Numbered from the stretch's first letter, positions 1-10,759 are shown. The stretch is 64,000 nucleotides of DNA from Bursaphelenchus xylophilus (GCA_904066235.2 CAJFCV020000006.1:12276001-12340000); one strand, 5' to 3'. Notes: generated from the sequence alone by a model not told the origin. Numbers and translations are program-made.

Positions 1-1487
1 CTTACCGATAGCCAAATAATTCGCCGTTTTGACGACTCCGCCTTTGATTTGGTCACCAACAATGTTGGTGCCGTGCACAACGATCTCAATCGGGCTTTCT
101 GGGTCTTTGTTGATGCGCTTGGCCAGCCTGAAATTAGATAAATGTTTGCAATTTTATTTTAAAAATCCATTTTCAGCCAGTCGGTAAAATAATGTGGATT
201 TGTCGCTCCTTGAAATTGCCCAATCGTCGAGTTGCGATGGCAAAATTTTGCCGGAAATTTGATGTGCGAGACATTTTGCTACAAATCCACATTATTTTCC
301 CGACAGGTTTAAGACATGTTTCGACAATCCAAATTATTTTCCCGACAGACTGAAGACACTCTACGACAAATCCACATTATTTTCCCGACAGACCGAAGGC
401 ATTTTGCGACAAATCCACATTATTTTTCCGACATACTGATAGATTATGTAATTTTTACCCACCTTTTTACCTCTTGCTCAAACACCCTCAACTTGTTGGT
501 GCTAAGTTGGTCGGTTTGCATCGCCGTGTAGTAAAACGCAAGAATCTCGGCGCCCACCAGCTCTCCAGTCCTATTATCTACCGTGCGATTGAAGAAATGT
601 TTGCCGATGTTGACGTTATAGCCCATCACCTTCGAAACCGGCCATTTTATCTCGGCGAAGAAGGCGTAGTCCTGGAAAATGGAGATGTAACAGAAATTGG
701 AAAAATAATGAGCGCTCTGTCGCATCAAAGATCGCATCTCCGCCGAGAAAATGAATTGCGTCGCGGCAAAAAAGTTGCTTTTCATTTCAGCGACGCGAAT
801 TGCGCAGCGACGCTGTCCTCATTATTTTCCCGACAGACTGATATAAGATCACAGGTTTGAGGAGACTGCAGACAGTCAGAGAAATGAAGTTTCCCTAAAC
901 GAAAAGCGACGAACGGTTTGATGGCTTTTCTTTCTATTCTTGCGGAAACCAACTCTAAATGATAACTGGTCTCATCTAAGTCACCGACAGAAACTGATAG
1001 ATTGGATATAAATTTAATATTCTTACCATCAGCTTGACCAGTTGATCATTCAGCCCACACAATGGTTTGCAAAGTTGCGTAAAATTGTAGCGCTCTCCAT
1101 CGACCGTCAAATTCATCGCCAACGTGGACTCGTAAAACCTGGCGGCCTTGTTGTAGCTTCCCATATCCAACATATTTTGCCCCTTCTTGGCTATTGCGAA
1201 CATTGCCATGTACCACGGCTCTCCCTTCAAGTTGAAGAACGTCTGTTGAGCTTTGATTTCCTCGATAGAATCGGCATATTCCTCGATGAATTGATCGGAT
1301 AATCGAACGTCGAGGTATGGACTAAATTTTGGAGTGTGTTGTAGGTGAGTTACCGAGGCACTTACTAGAAGTATAGACCGAAAAATGCGGGGGAACTGAG
1401 GAGAAGGGCGAGTGCGAGGAACAAATGTGGCCGTGCGCCGACGTGAGCGCCAAGCTTCCCGTAATGGCCACTCAAGCCGATCACCAT
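1..1487 (-). CDS. Patched-related (PTR/PTCHD-type) membrane protein, N-terminal 249 aa; continues past left edge
   Basis: Four exons are phase-consistent: 1366-1487, 1027-1321, 463-671 and 6-127, followed by a GTAAG donor at the window edge. The protein starts MVIGLSGHYGKLGAHVG. A hydrophobic segment at about residues 22-41 is the usual first membrane span. The following extracellular loop carries family-like stretches (LCKPLCGLND, VMGYNVNIGKHFFN, ILAFYYTAMQ, IEIVVHGTNIVGDQI). The last one is the segment that normally precedes the second membrane span and sterol-sensing domain, which must lie off the left edge. Nematodes have many such proteins, linked to cuticle, moulting and lipid trafficking; which paralogue this is cannot be told. 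TTTCAG lies six bases before the ATG, so the start may be a trans-splice site. The usual TP motif after the first span is not evident. Introns 2 and 3 are filled with MITEs. Confidence 0.85.
177..307. mobile_element. Family A MITE, A2 core, inside intron 3 of the patched-related gene
   Basis: The element opens with CAGTCGGTAAAATAATGTGG and closes with CCACATTATTTTCCCGACAG. The core reads TGTGGATTTGTCGC and its complement. It sits 50 bases inside the intron from the acceptor. Confidence 0.6.
269..439. repeat. Tandem array of about four copies of the right end of an A2 MITE
   Basis: A unit of about 43 bases is repeated four times. Each copy contains a variant of ACAAATCCACATTATTTTCC and ends CGACAG plus a few bases. 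The first copy is the true end of the element at 177-307. Confidence 0.7.
701..841. mobile_element. Family A MITE (A1 core), left terminus truncated, in intron 2 of the patched-related gene
   Basis: It begins at AAAATAATGAGCGC, shows the A1 core (CTCTGTCGCATC, GAGAAAATGAATTG) and ends ATTATTTTCCCGACAGACTGA. The left end lies about 30 bases from the splice acceptor. Confidence 0.7.
842..978 (-). repeat. Family J module, abutting an A1 MITE
   Basis: This copy runs from ATAAGATCACAGG to GGTCTCATCTAAG. The same module occurs at 8533-8667, 48752-48888, 51110-51246 and 56893-57023. Three of the five copies directly abut an A1 element. Confidence 0.7.
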
Positions 1488-1599
1488 GGTGGCTGAAATT
1501 GATATTATGAATATATTAGATAAACCATCGTATTTTAAAAGTAAAAAAAAATAAAATTCAGCGTCAGCGCTGACAAAAGAATGTTCGAAATTCAAAATG

Positions 1600-1663
1600 C
1601 TTTTTACTGCAGCGATGCGCTTGTCGCAGCGACAATAGGCTCATTATTTTCCCGACAGACTGA
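1600..1663. mobile_element. Family A1 MITE, right-end fragment
   Basis: Only the right part remains: a GCGACAATAGGCTC core remnant followed by ATTATTTTCCCGACAGACTGA and TA. The rest of 1488-2026 shows no gene. Confidence 0.55.
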
Positions 1664-2026
1664 TAACGCACACAAAATATTTTCAATTCCCAACCAAAAT
1701 AATCAAAAACAACCCGGTCACCTTATTTGTTCCCCCAACCAGAATATCAAAGATGTATTCCGGGCCCCGAAAAGCAAATGCAAACTTTGGAAATGTCTTG
1801 TTTGTGGAGGACTGATAAGCGTCGGAGGGTTTGTAAATTTCACGGAAAAGGTTTTCACAATACCAAAAAAGGAAGATTTGACTGACAGGTTGAGGGCCTT
1901 CGAAGAGAGTTAAAGATGATACTGTAACATTTGTGATTGATCAAAATTTAATTTTTTTAAAATTCCGAAAAAATCGATTTTTCCAAAAATGATGGCTATA
2001 AAATTTTTTGTTCGTAAAATATTTAT

Positions 2027-2648
2027 TAGTCTTTTCATAAAGTGCATGGACAATTTTTCTGTTTCGCACAGTGCATTTTGAACTTCTTCCCAAGCTTGTC
2101 GCCAACGCACAGTGCATTTTTATCTTTTCGCACAGTGCAGATTTCAAAAAAAAAGTCGTTCGCACTGTGCAAATTCCCCGCGCCAAATTTTTTGCACTAT
2201 GCAGAAAATTTTTTCCCTTTCGCACAGTGCATTTTGAACTTTTTCGCAGGCTTGTCGCCACAGCACAGTGCATTTTTATCTTTTCGCACAGTGCAGATTT
2301 CAAAAAAAGCCGTTCGCACTGTGCGATCGATCTTTCCGCTTGCACTGTGCGAAATAAGCTGTCGCCCAAATTGCACAGTGCGCACCTCGAAAAAATTCTT
2401 TTTTGCACAGTGCAGACGAGCCCTTTTTTCTTTTCGCACAGTGCAACCGTCAAAAAACCGTTTGCACTGTGCAAATTTTCCAGCAAAACCGCGACAACGC
2501 ACTTGAAAAAAAGCTTCGTCGCGGCGATATTTCCAATGCACAGTGCAAAAGCGAAATCTAAAAAAAAGTGAACTGCACGGTGCAAAATGACTGTTTTTTG
2601 CGCACGGTGCGGGCTGCGGCAAATGTCCATGCACTTAATAAAAAATAT
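2027..2648. mobile_element. Family E foldback element packed with GCACAGTGC motifs
   Basis: The ends are TAGTCTTTTCATAAAGTGCATGG and the near-complement CCATGCACTTAATAAAAAATA. Between them the palindromic motif GCAC(A/T/G)GTGC recurs roughly twenty times, spaced 25-60 bases apart. Open frames through it on both strands are a by-product of the repeat. Flanking sequence from about 1955 also resembles that left of the copy at 31725, so the true element may be slightly longer. Confidence 0.7.
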
Positions 2649-2650
2649 TA

Positions 2651-2801
2651 TCAGTCTGTCGGGAAAATAATGAGCACTCTGTCGCAGCGAAAATCGCATC
2701 GCCACCGGAAAAAAAATGAATTGTGTCGCGTAGAAAATCAAATTGTTTTTCACTTCAGCGACACGACAGCGACATTGCTCATTATTTTCCCGACAAACCG
2801 A
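2651..2801. mobile_element. Family A1 MITE
   Basis: A complete copy with both terminal repeats, preceded by TA. It lies two bases from the end of the family E element at 2027-2648. Confidence 0.75.
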
Positions 2802-3129
2802 CTTCAATTTTTTTTGATACGCAGACCCATTTCAAAAACGAAAACATCCAGCAAATTGTCGTTATCAAACAAAAGCACCGACGAGACTCATAAAATCCGC
2901 ATGCCTGAGGTCAAATCAATCGGCCCGTTTCCCTCGCAAAATTCCATCCGCTTCGGTTGGAAAGTGCGTTATCAGTCGCTCTTCCACCAAAAAAGGCAAA
3001 ACTTTCTCCGTGGAGTCGTTTCGAATTGTGTTTATTGACCGACTGTTTTGTGGATCACATGCTACAAGAGCCGTCTGATTCAGGGACGATGGAGTTTAGA
3101 CCCAAATTATCATAAAATTTGTGATCTCA

Positions 3130-3420
3130 AGTGCATAAACTTGACATTGATCATGGTTGTCAGAAAAGTTTGCGTACTATTCTGACGGAAAAAGTGGTTG
3201 AAATTCCGATACGCTTTGCAAAAAAACCCGAGATTTTTTGTCCAAAAATGGCAAAAATTTTAAATTTTTTTGCGACTATGGCAATGAAATGTTTCGTATT
3301 TATTTCTACCGTAGATCGGACGTTTCCACAAAAAATCAACTTTTTTCGCTCGATATTGGCAAAGATATGGCCGAAAAGTCTGTTTATCTCTGACCGCACT
3401 CGGCATTCGCCTACTCTCTA
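3130..3420. mobile_element. Family B repeat fragment
   Basis: Diverged family B core: AAACCCGAGATTTTTTGTCC, a TTTCTACCGTAGA block and a TCTCTGACCGC block. Compare the complete copies at 30363-30811 and 59263-59711. The stretch 2802-3129 shows no gene. Confidence 0.5.
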
Positions 3421-3421
3421 A

Positions 3422-3558
3422 CAATGAGCACTCTGACGCATCAAAAGTCGCATCGGCGGCGAGAAAATGAATTTTGTTACGGGAAAATCAAATTGCTTTT
3501 CACTTCAGCGACGCAATCGGCGAAGAGACATCGTGCTCATTATTTTCCCGACAGACTG
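3422..3558. mobile_element. Family A1 MITE lacking its left terminal repeat
   Basis: It starts at AATGAGCACTCTGACGC and ends ATTATTTTCCCGACAGACTG. From 3559 to 4126 no gene or recognisable repeat was found. Confidence 0.6.
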
Positions 3559-4126
3559 GCAGTTAAAACATTAAGGAAAATCTGAGAGCTTCAACCAAAA
3601 CACTTCCCTTGTAAGATGCATGCAAAACTCAAGAAAGACCTCGCACTTGCAACACATAAAAGTAATCAAGTCCATACCTGGTACAATCGAGTAGCCAGCG
3701 AAACGGCGAGTTGACAAAAAAAGCAACAGCTTTATGGTAATGTTTGTACCCATGTTTGTTTATTTATGTCCATCGCTCCCAAAACATATCGGATAATCTA
3801 TTCTGAAAACCGTCCTCGTGTATTTCGTCAGGAAAGCGACTTGTAAACAATGTTTTCGGCTTTCGCTGATTATAAAACGGAACGATTTCGGCCAGGAAAA
3901 GGAACCTTTAATGTACGAGGGTCGGACCATTGGCCATAAAATACAAAGTGCCGACCGATCTTCCGATTATTCTTTATTCGAGCGAACACATGATGAGTAT
4001 ACAGAAACACCAGATTTTTTCTCCTGAAGAATGCGTGCAAAGAAGCGGCGGGGGGAACAACAAGAAACAACAGACAAAGAGGAGGGTGCGGAGAAACGGA
4101 GAGCGGAAAGAGTGGCAATACCGTGC

Positions 4127-4178
4127 AGGGAGAGAGAGGGGGAGAGAGAAAGAGAGAGAGTGAGAGAGTGAGAGAAAT
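4127..4178 (+). repeat. GA-rich microsatellite
   Basis: Imperfect GAGAGAG tract immediately before the GCACAGTGC array. Confidence 0.85.
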
Positions 4179-4192
4179 ACAACGCTCTTCGA

Positions 4193-4590
4193 AAGTGCAT
4201 CGGCTTTTTGTCGCCTCGCAGTGCATTTTTGTCGCCGGCGCACAGTGCGTTTTTTTGTCGCGGACGCACAGTGCAATTTGTCGCGGACACACAGTGCAAC
4301 TTGTCGCGGACGCACAGTGCGTTTTTATCGCCGACGCACTGTGCATTTTATCGCCGATGCACAGTGCATTGCGCTCGCAGGCGCACAGTGCAATTTCGTC
4401 GCCGATGCACAGTGCGAAAAAATTTTTGTGTTTTGTTGGACTGTGCGCGCCTTTCCGAATCAATTCGCTCTGTGCAAGTGCTTGTCGCGCCAAAAAAAAA
4501 CTTTGCGGCGACGCAGTTGAGAAAAAGCTTGTCTCGCGACGATGTTTCGATTGCACGGTGCAAACAGAAAAATGCACAGTGCGAAAAGCT
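4193..4590. repeat. Tandem-like array of a TCGCCGACGCACAGTGCA unit
   Basis: About nine units of roughly 22-27 bases occupy 4200-4420. Each has a TCGCNGRYG stem followed by the palindrome GCACAGTGC and a short T or A tract. Looser copies continue to 4590. No terminal CATAAAGTGCATGG is present, so this is not a simple family E copy. The many short open frames here (Cys/His/Arg-rich) are repeat by-products. Confidence 0.7.
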
Positions 4591-4853
4591 TTAGGACAAA
4601 AAATCCGCGCAATTTCGAAGAAGCAAGGAAGAGAGGATCGTGGAGTGAGAACTGGTCAAAAAAAAGAATTTAAATTGAGCAAACGTGCTTACAAGTTATT
4701 ACAGACAATTACCGTCACCAAACACCGCGATTAAACGCGATTACAGACCGAACTTTTACATTTTATACACCAATAGATAGACGATCGCGAAGAGCGCCGC
4801 TGTTTGCCTAGACATGAAGGAAAATCTCGACGCTCTTCACGTGTGGCCAGGAT

Positions 4854-6285
4854 TTACAACTTCCTGGCCAACAGTTTCTTTTCGAAGGCCCGCTTGGCGC
4901 GTCGCGACATGTATCGGTAGCGCAAACAGCACTGCTTCGCCGCGCACTGCACGTATTGCGGTGGGCACTGGCATTGGGCTTGCTGGCATTGCATTACTTG
5001 AGGCATCTGCTGCTGGCAGTTGGACTGGCCGGGGCTGCATTGGATGGTGATGGACTGGAGGGTCAGCTGCTGTTGCTGAGGCTGTTGCTGCTGGCAGCAG
5101 GGGTCTTGTTGGACTGGAATGTGGGGTATTAGTTAGGCTTTACAGAACAGTCTATTGGGAAGACAAATTTTGATCGTAACCCACTTATCGCTCCAAAAAA
5201 TGGCCTACCTGGAGTGCAGACGCATTGAGATTGTTGCTGCTGTTGCTGGCAGCAAGGGTCCTGTTGAACGGGCGTGCAAACACATTGTGGCTGCTGTTGT
5301 TGCTGCTGACAGCAGGGGTCTTGTTGGACGGGAGTGCAGACACACTGTGGTTGTTGCTGCTGGGGTTGTGGACAACAGGGGTTCTGCTGCTGTTGCTGAA
5401 CAGGCATGCACTGGCATTGCGGTTGCTGCTGTTGTTGCTGGCAGCAAGGATCTTGCTGGACGGGGACGCATTGGCATTGGGGTTGCTGCTGTTGCTGTTG
5501 GCAGCAAGGGTCTTGTTGCACAGGGACGCACTGGCATTGAGGTTGTTGTTGTTGCTGCTGACAGCATGGGTCCTGCTGGACCGGGACGCACTGACATTGT
5601 GGCTGCTGTTGTTGTTGCTGACAGCAGGGGTCTTGTTGTTGCACCGGCATGCAGACACATTGCGGTTGCTGTTGCTGGGGTTGTGCGCAACATGGATTTT
5701 GTTGGGCCTGTTGAGGCTCCAACTTGGCCTGAATGGTCACTTGCAGACAGTTACAGCCCTGTTGTTGGTCCTGTTGGCAGCAAGGGTCTTGCTGAATGGG
5801 GACGCACACACATTGCGGTTGCTGCTGAACCGGCACGCATTGGCATTGCGGCTGTTGTTGGACTGGCACGCACTGGCATTGTGGTTGCTGTTGTTGTTGC
5901 TGGCAGCAGGGGTCCTGTTGGACGGGCATGCAGACGCATTTGGGTTGCTGTTGAACGGGTTGGCAGCAGCATTGTTGTTGTTGTTGACCACAACCGGCTT
6001 GCCGACGAGCACGGTCGATTGGACCCTAATGATGAGAGAAAATAAAAAAAGTTCAGGAATAGTAGACAATTTTCTCCCAAAATGTCAGTGTCACAATGTT
6101 TATGTGGCTTGTTTTGCTCGCAAATGACACTTTTTGCCGAAAGGAAACATTTCCACACATTTGTTTACTTGTTTTTATCAAAAAAGAGGATGTTTTCAAA
6201 ACAGAACGCCCTCTTTCTGTCCGCTTACCGAGTGAGCAGTGAGAGCCAAAAGGGCGCACAGGACGGCCAACTGCCAACGTTTCAT
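4854..6285 (-). CDS. Secreted Gln/Cys-repeat protein (377 aa), dibasic-processed, abu/pqn-like
   Basis: Three exons: 6229-6285, 5209-6025 and 4854-5113, phase-consistent, 378 codons with stop. Exon 1 is a signal peptide, MKRWQLAVLCALLALTAHS. Exon 2 starts GPIDRARRQAGCG, a dibasic site followed by Gln. The rest is a run of units of the form PVQQDPCCQQQQQQPQC QC; eleven PCC units are counted, several with NPCC or altered spacing. One non-repeat island near the middle reads NCLQVTIQAKLEP. The C-terminus is basic (SRRAKRAFEKKLLARKL). The Q/C repeats recall nematode abu/pqn low-complexity proteins of the pharyngeal cuticle; that role is inferred. Antisense frames are open across the repeat only because its codons are CAA/CAG/TGC. 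The intron at 5114-5208 is short, and the one at 6026-6228 has no MITE. Confidence 0.85.
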
Positions 6286-6488
6286 GTTGCTTGTCTGTTT
6301 TTTTGGCCCTTGTTTTCTTGGCGGTTGAAGTGGGGAGTGTGCGCGAAGCTCTGAAAATTTGGATATTTGCGGAATAAGGAGTATACATGTTGACTTGCAT
6401 GTAATATCATCACGAAACATGTGAAATAAAAGTTCATAAAGCGTATGATATTGATATTTAGGATGTTGATTGGATACTGTAACTACTA

Positions 6489-6635
6489 TCAGTCAGTCGG
6501 GAAAATAATGTGGATTTGTCGCAGCAAAATATTTTGCATTGTTGCGGTCGTAAATCATAAGTCGCGGCTAGCCATCGAAAGGCAATGTTGGGCGATTTCA
6601 AAGCGTGACAAATCCACATTATTTTTCCGACATAC
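6489..6635. mobile_element. Family A MITE, A2 core
   Basis: The element runs from TCAGTCAGTCGGGAAAATAA to ATTATTTTTCCGACATA. It has the TGTGGATTTGTCGC core and its complement just inside the ends. Confidence 0.7.
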
Positions 6636-7633
6636 AAACATTTGTGGCAATAAGTCCTGGGAGTTTCTTGCGGACCCAATTTTTTGCTCAGATTGCAATA
6701 TTGTACGTCACGTTATGTAGTGCAAAAAACACGAAATTGCACGGTGCAAACACACTTTCTTGGGTTTTTCAAAAAGCGACGAGACTTATCGCCCAAAATC
6801 CCCAGCGCGGCGCCGCAAAAATCCTCACGACTTTTTGCCCAGACTAGTAACCATTAGTCTTGTAAAAAACACTCAGAAAATTGCAAAAATCTCCCAAAGC
6901 CCCATTGATTGACCCTGCGTTATGAAAAACACGATCCGTTCTATATTCCGGGCCCTCAAGCGCTTGCGCTTCGACCCGCACGCAGGCCCCGCGCTCGCGA
7001 TATTTGACGGTTAACTTTTTGGGGATTGGCGATTGGATTAAGTGCACTGTCAACAAAACACACGCCCCGCGGCGATTGTGCTGTATAATTCGTTAGCATA
7101 GGCTTAAATTAGCCGCACATTATGTTTGAGGATGAAAGGACAATTTGATACTGGTTAAACTCGGTAATTTAAACTGTTTAACATAGAAAAGGCTATTCGA
7201 AAAATGGGAACAAGCTAGAGGCGAGTTTTTTTAGACAAAATTGGATACGATTGCCCTTATAATAGCTGCAACGGATCAAAAATTGTTTGTAATGGGGAGG
7301 GCGCTCCGATTTTTCGGGTCAGCGTTTATATGTTACAATTACTCAGGGTAAAGAAAACTAACATTAGTAACAGCTAAAATTAGAAAAGGTGAGCATACTA
7401 GTCTTGGCCAAGTTCCGCCGAGCCTCCGCCAATCACCAACGGCTTTGTCAGACCTCAGAGACACTTCTTATAACCTTCTTTGGTGTATTCACCCGCCCCG
7501 TATCTACCAATTTTTCGTCGACACAAACTGTCGTCGACCCGAAAAGTCGGGACGCGTAGAGAAGAGCTCAGTAGCTGATTTACGAACACGCAACACGCTT
7601 ATTACAGTCCTAAAAAATCGAACGGTATTTCTA
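6636..7633. other. Gene-free stretch
   Basis: No convincing exon. A GC-richer patch at 6900-7080 holds a 70-codon minus-strand frame with no recognisable domain and no clear splice context. No family A-K repeat was recognised. Confidence 0.4.
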
Positions 7634-7786
7634 TAGTCTGTCGCGAAAATAATGACCGCAATGTCGGTTGCGCCAATTGCGTCGCTGAAGTGAAAAGCAA
7701 TTTGATTTTGCCGCGACACAATTCATTTTCTCGGCGGCAATACGATTTTTGATCACATAACACTCATTATTTTCCTGAGAGACTGA
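7634..7786. mobile_element. Family A1 MITE, diverged
   Basis: TAGTCTGTCGCGAAAATAAT at the left and ATTATTTTCCTGAGAGACTGA at the right. The A1 core is in reverse orientation. Confidence 0.65.
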
Positions 7787-8489
7787 TAATAAGGATTATA
7801 GATATGTGTAAAAAAGCAACGCTTTTATATATATCCTAACTAAGCGAATGATACGAAAAAACAGTACCCCTTCTGGTGTAATCTATACGAAAAATCCGGG
7901 AAATCCCGCGGAGAACAAGAGTGGATAGAAACCGTTGTTTGAACTGATGCTCAACAACCGGTCACATTAGCCTTTATATACGGCGGGGCTCAAGTGCGCG
8001 ACCGACGTGTGGACAATATTCCACCCACCAATCTGCTTGTCATAACTGCGGCCGCTTCTCGGGCCGCGCTCTTCATAAGCCGCGCTCTCCGCCCTTCCTC
8101 CGGCTCTCTGGCTCCGCGTTGCACCCGAGGCGATTCATACGCGAATTTGCGGACTTTTCCGGATCCTCTTGTCTTCTGCGCGTTGTGGACGTTGCGCTGA
8201 TAAAAAAAAACGTTTTTGTAGGCTTCGGCCAGACTGAACGCTTAATGATCGGCGTGCTTCCCGCTGTCCCTGACTCAAAGTGCAAACAGTTGGTTCGAGG
8301 ATGGATACAGCGTGGGAACAGTGGGCGAAAGCGCTTCCGAATGCGGGGGAAAGAAGTAGCAGGCACCACAACAACACCACTAACGCATAAGGGCCAAACT
8401 TTCAACTTTTCTCCAATCGTCTTTTTCCGCGATCGTCCAACTCCGGCTACGACTTTTCGGGTCAAACCTTGTCCTACGGGAATTTTTGT
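7787..8489. other. Gene-free stretch, GC-rich between 8040 and 8350
   Basis: Open frames of 124-130 codons exist on both strands at 8073-8493, but neither has a recognisable domain or good splice context. TATATA at about 7975 is an isolated AT tract. Nothing can be called. Confidence 0.35.
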
Positions 8490-8532
8490 TTAGGCTTTTT
8501 TGAAATTTAAAATTTTTTTTACATTGCGGTTA

Positions 8533-8667
8533 GATGAGACCAGTTATCATTTAGAGTTGGTTACCGAAGGAACACAAGGAAAAACCCTCAAACCGTTCGT
8601 CGCTTTTCGTTTAGGGAAACTTCATTTCTCTGACTGTCTGCAGCCTCCCAAAACCTGTGATCTTATA
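8533..8667 (+). repeat. Family J module
   Basis: From GATGAGACCAGTTATC to CCTGTGATCTTATA, directly followed by an A1 MITE. With that element and its other flank it is the inverted near-identical partner of 50954-51290. Confidence 0.75.
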
Positions 8668-8827
8668 TCAGTCTGTCGGGAAAGTAATGAGCACTCTGTC
8701 GGAGCGAAAATCGCATCGCCGCTGAGAAAATGAACTGTGTCGTGGAGAAAATCAAATTGCTTTTCTCAAAAAAAAAAAAAACGATCGGAGCAGCGACATT
8801 GCGCTCATTATTTTCCCGGCAGACTGA
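8668..8827. mobile_element. Family A1 MITE with TA target duplication
   Basis: Both ends intact: TCAGTCTGTCGGGAAAGTAA and ATTTTCCCGGCAGACTGA, with TA on each side. An A-run replaces part of the core. Confidence 0.75.
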
Positions 8828-8924
8828 TAATTGATGCATAAACCACCTCATATAAAAGCAACGCACGGCAACCCAAAATAGAACAAAAATGTCTCCCGCC
8901 CACTTTTGAATTTCGCCCAAACGA

Positions 8925-9090
8925 AGTGTCAAAATTCCCAAAAGAAATAAAATAATTCCGAGAAAAATATTTTTCGGTCCGAAAACCACACGAAAAATTC
9001 ATTTTTGACATTTCGTTTGAATTCAACCGATACTAGGTGGGCGAAGTGCCGAAACGAGGCGGGAGACTCCCTGGGTTGCCGTGCAACGTC
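8925..9090 (+). repeat. Family K dispersed repeat
   Basis: The segment ends in CGGGAGACTCCCTGGGTTGC. The reverse complement, clearly diverged, is present at 54930-55110, including a CGAGAAAAAT block and a CACACGAAAAATTC-like block. Confidence 0.6.
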
Positions 9091-9481
9091 TCGTCACCAA
9101 TTATTAGGACACTATCTCATTTCTCTTTCTTTGTGTGCGGTCTCAATAAACCTTATTCCGAAACCTGTGTCTATTCTAAAAGCGGTTGTCCAAGCGCCCC
9201 CTCTACCCATCTACGTTTGATCCTGCACCACATCGCCACAGAAATAATCGACCGATATTTTCTTTTCCCCTTAAAAAATAGAATAAATCCGATAATTCAT
9301 GTGTCGTTTTGTCACTTTCGAGATTTATTGATGGGAAACAATTTGTTCTAAATCTACCTCTGCTTGGCCGAAAATAACGTTTTTTTCGAAGAGAGCGCGA
9401 GTTCCCTACTTCTCTCCAAAACGACAACTGCCTCGGGCTCTCATCGGAAGAACACTATTTTTTCGGCCAGAAAACGAGTTC

Positions 9482-9633
9482 TCAGTCTGTCGGGAAAATA
9501 ATCAGCACTCTGTCGCTGCTCCAATTGCATCGCTGATTTGAAAAAAATGATTTTGTCTCGACACAATTCATTTTCTCCGCGGCTATTCGATTTCCGCTCC
9601 AACAGAGTGCTCATTATTTTCCCGACAGACTGA
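9482..9633. mobile_element. Family A1 MITE
   Basis: Complete, with ends TCAGTCTGTCGGGAAAATAA and ATTATTTTCCCGACAGACTGA; TA follows on the right. 9091-9481 holds no gene. Confidence 0.75.
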
Positions 9634-9724
9634 TATTTCGCCGTGTTGTGAATGCCTCCCGGATGCATTCAGAAGCACTTTTGACCACTGACATCTGTCC
9701 CGGACTGTAATAAAAGTCATCGTT

Positions 9725-9740
9725 TATAAATAGAAGCGGG
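9725..9740 (+). promoter_or_regulatory. Possible TATA box upstream of the small membrane protein gene
   Basis: TTTATAAATAGAAG lies about 320 bases before the exon at 10047. No confident 5' exon could be placed between them, so the link is weak. Confidence 0.25.
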
Positions 9741-9865
9741 TTTGTCGGAACATCCGACTAATCTCCGAGACAATGTGAATGAAAATAGCAAGAAAGATCG
9801 CGGCGTTCCTTTGTCGCCAACCTAAACAATTTCCTTAAGATTTTTTTTTATTTTTCCGTCAGTCA

Positions 9866-10028
9866 TCAGTCTGTCGGGAAAGTAATGAGCACTCTGTCGA
9901 ATCAAAATCGCATCGCCGAGAAAATGAATTGTATCGCGGAGAAAATCAAATTATTTTTCAATTCAGCGACACGATTGTGCTCTTTATTTTAGAGCCACAT
10001 TGTGCTCATTATTTTCCCGACAGACTGA
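9866..10028. mobile_element. Family A1 MITE just upstream of a splice acceptor
   Basis: Complete with TA on the right. It ends 18 bases before the exon at 10047, so it forms most of the visible 3' end of that intron. Confidence 0.75.
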
Positions 10029-10046
10029 TAAAAAATCTTCTTTCAG

Positions 10047-10261
10047 TTTGTTTGCCTATTGAACATGCGAAGCGCAGTCTGCGACAGATGTTTCTCCAGA
10101 ATCTGAGCCTAATCTTTTCGATCTATGGGATTGGCGCCGTCTCGATGATGGTCATTTGTCTTATCATCATTATCGGTGGGCACTTGCGGAAGCCTGTTGA
10201 ACACAACGACGATGAAGTCAAAGGGCTGATAGAGAGAGCTGGCCCTTCTTACAGCGTGTAA
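10047..10261 (+). CDS. Last exon of a small single-pass membrane protein
   Basis: A strong acceptor (CTTCTTTCAG) precedes 71 codons ending in TAA. The exon reads into a charged stretch (HAKRSLRQ), then a long hydrophobic segment around GAVSMMVICLIIIIGGHL, then a charged tail ending RAGPSYSV. AATAAA follows at 10298. Upstream exons were not found, so the N-terminus is unknown. Translation could also begin inside the exon at the Met of RQMFLQN, giving 57 aa. No family is recognised; it may be a small type I or III membrane protein. Confidence 0.55.
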
Positions 10262-10297
10262 AACCAATCAAATATCTTGTTTTTTGTTGTTTTCCTC

Positions 10298-10303
10298 AAT
10301 AAA
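10298..10303 (+). terminator. Poly(A) signal AATAAA
   Basis: 37 bases after the stop codon of the small membrane protein exon. Confidence 0.6.
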
Positions 10304-10759
10304 TTATCATGTTTTAGCTATGATTTTCATTTTTTCTTTTTATCTGATATCTGTAATATAATAAAGTCGTGATTTCAAGGCCTAATCTAACTCCTTGTTG
10401 ATCGCTCAAACCTCTTATCGACATATATAGTGCACCAAATTTTTTACGTTTTGTTTTTTGTTTTCGCTCGCATTGATAACGCGTCTGGACCCCGTGTTTC
10501 GTCAGCACTTACGGGAAAACCAATCACTTGAAAGCCGCAACACTCGATACAACAACTGGTTTTGAAAATAGTCCCTGTGGCCGGATCTTCAAGCATTATA
10601 TGTAGTTTCTGGTGATCGAGGATTTATCTCAGCTCAGAAAAGTTTTAAAATACATCCAGCAGTTTGTCGGGAAAATAAAGGGCATAGTGTCGCATTGAAA
10701 ATCGCATCGTTTTTTTTTTAATTTAAATAAGTTTTTTCTCACAATGTCAGGCACATACG

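Noticed and set aside
2042..2807. Cys/His/Arg-rich frames up to 288 codons
   Set aside because: Generated by GCACAGTGC and TCGC repeats of family E plus an A1 MITE; equal openness on both strands.
4193..4590. CRISPR-like regular repeat spacing
   Set aside because: Eukaryotic context, imperfect short repeats, no unique spacers of constant length, no cas genes.
5155..6127. Long plus-strand open frames of about 300 codons across the Gln/Cys gene
   Set aside because: They are antisense shadows of CAA/CAG/TGC codons. They lack splice logic and a start in context, and the minus-strand model explains the region fully.
8135..8380. Signal-peptide-like minus-strand frame (VLLWCLLLLSPAFGSAFA) with dibasic sites, resembling a peptide precursor
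   Set aside because: The frame begins at GTG with a TGA shortly upstream and no in-frame ATG or convincing acceptor, so it is probably chance.
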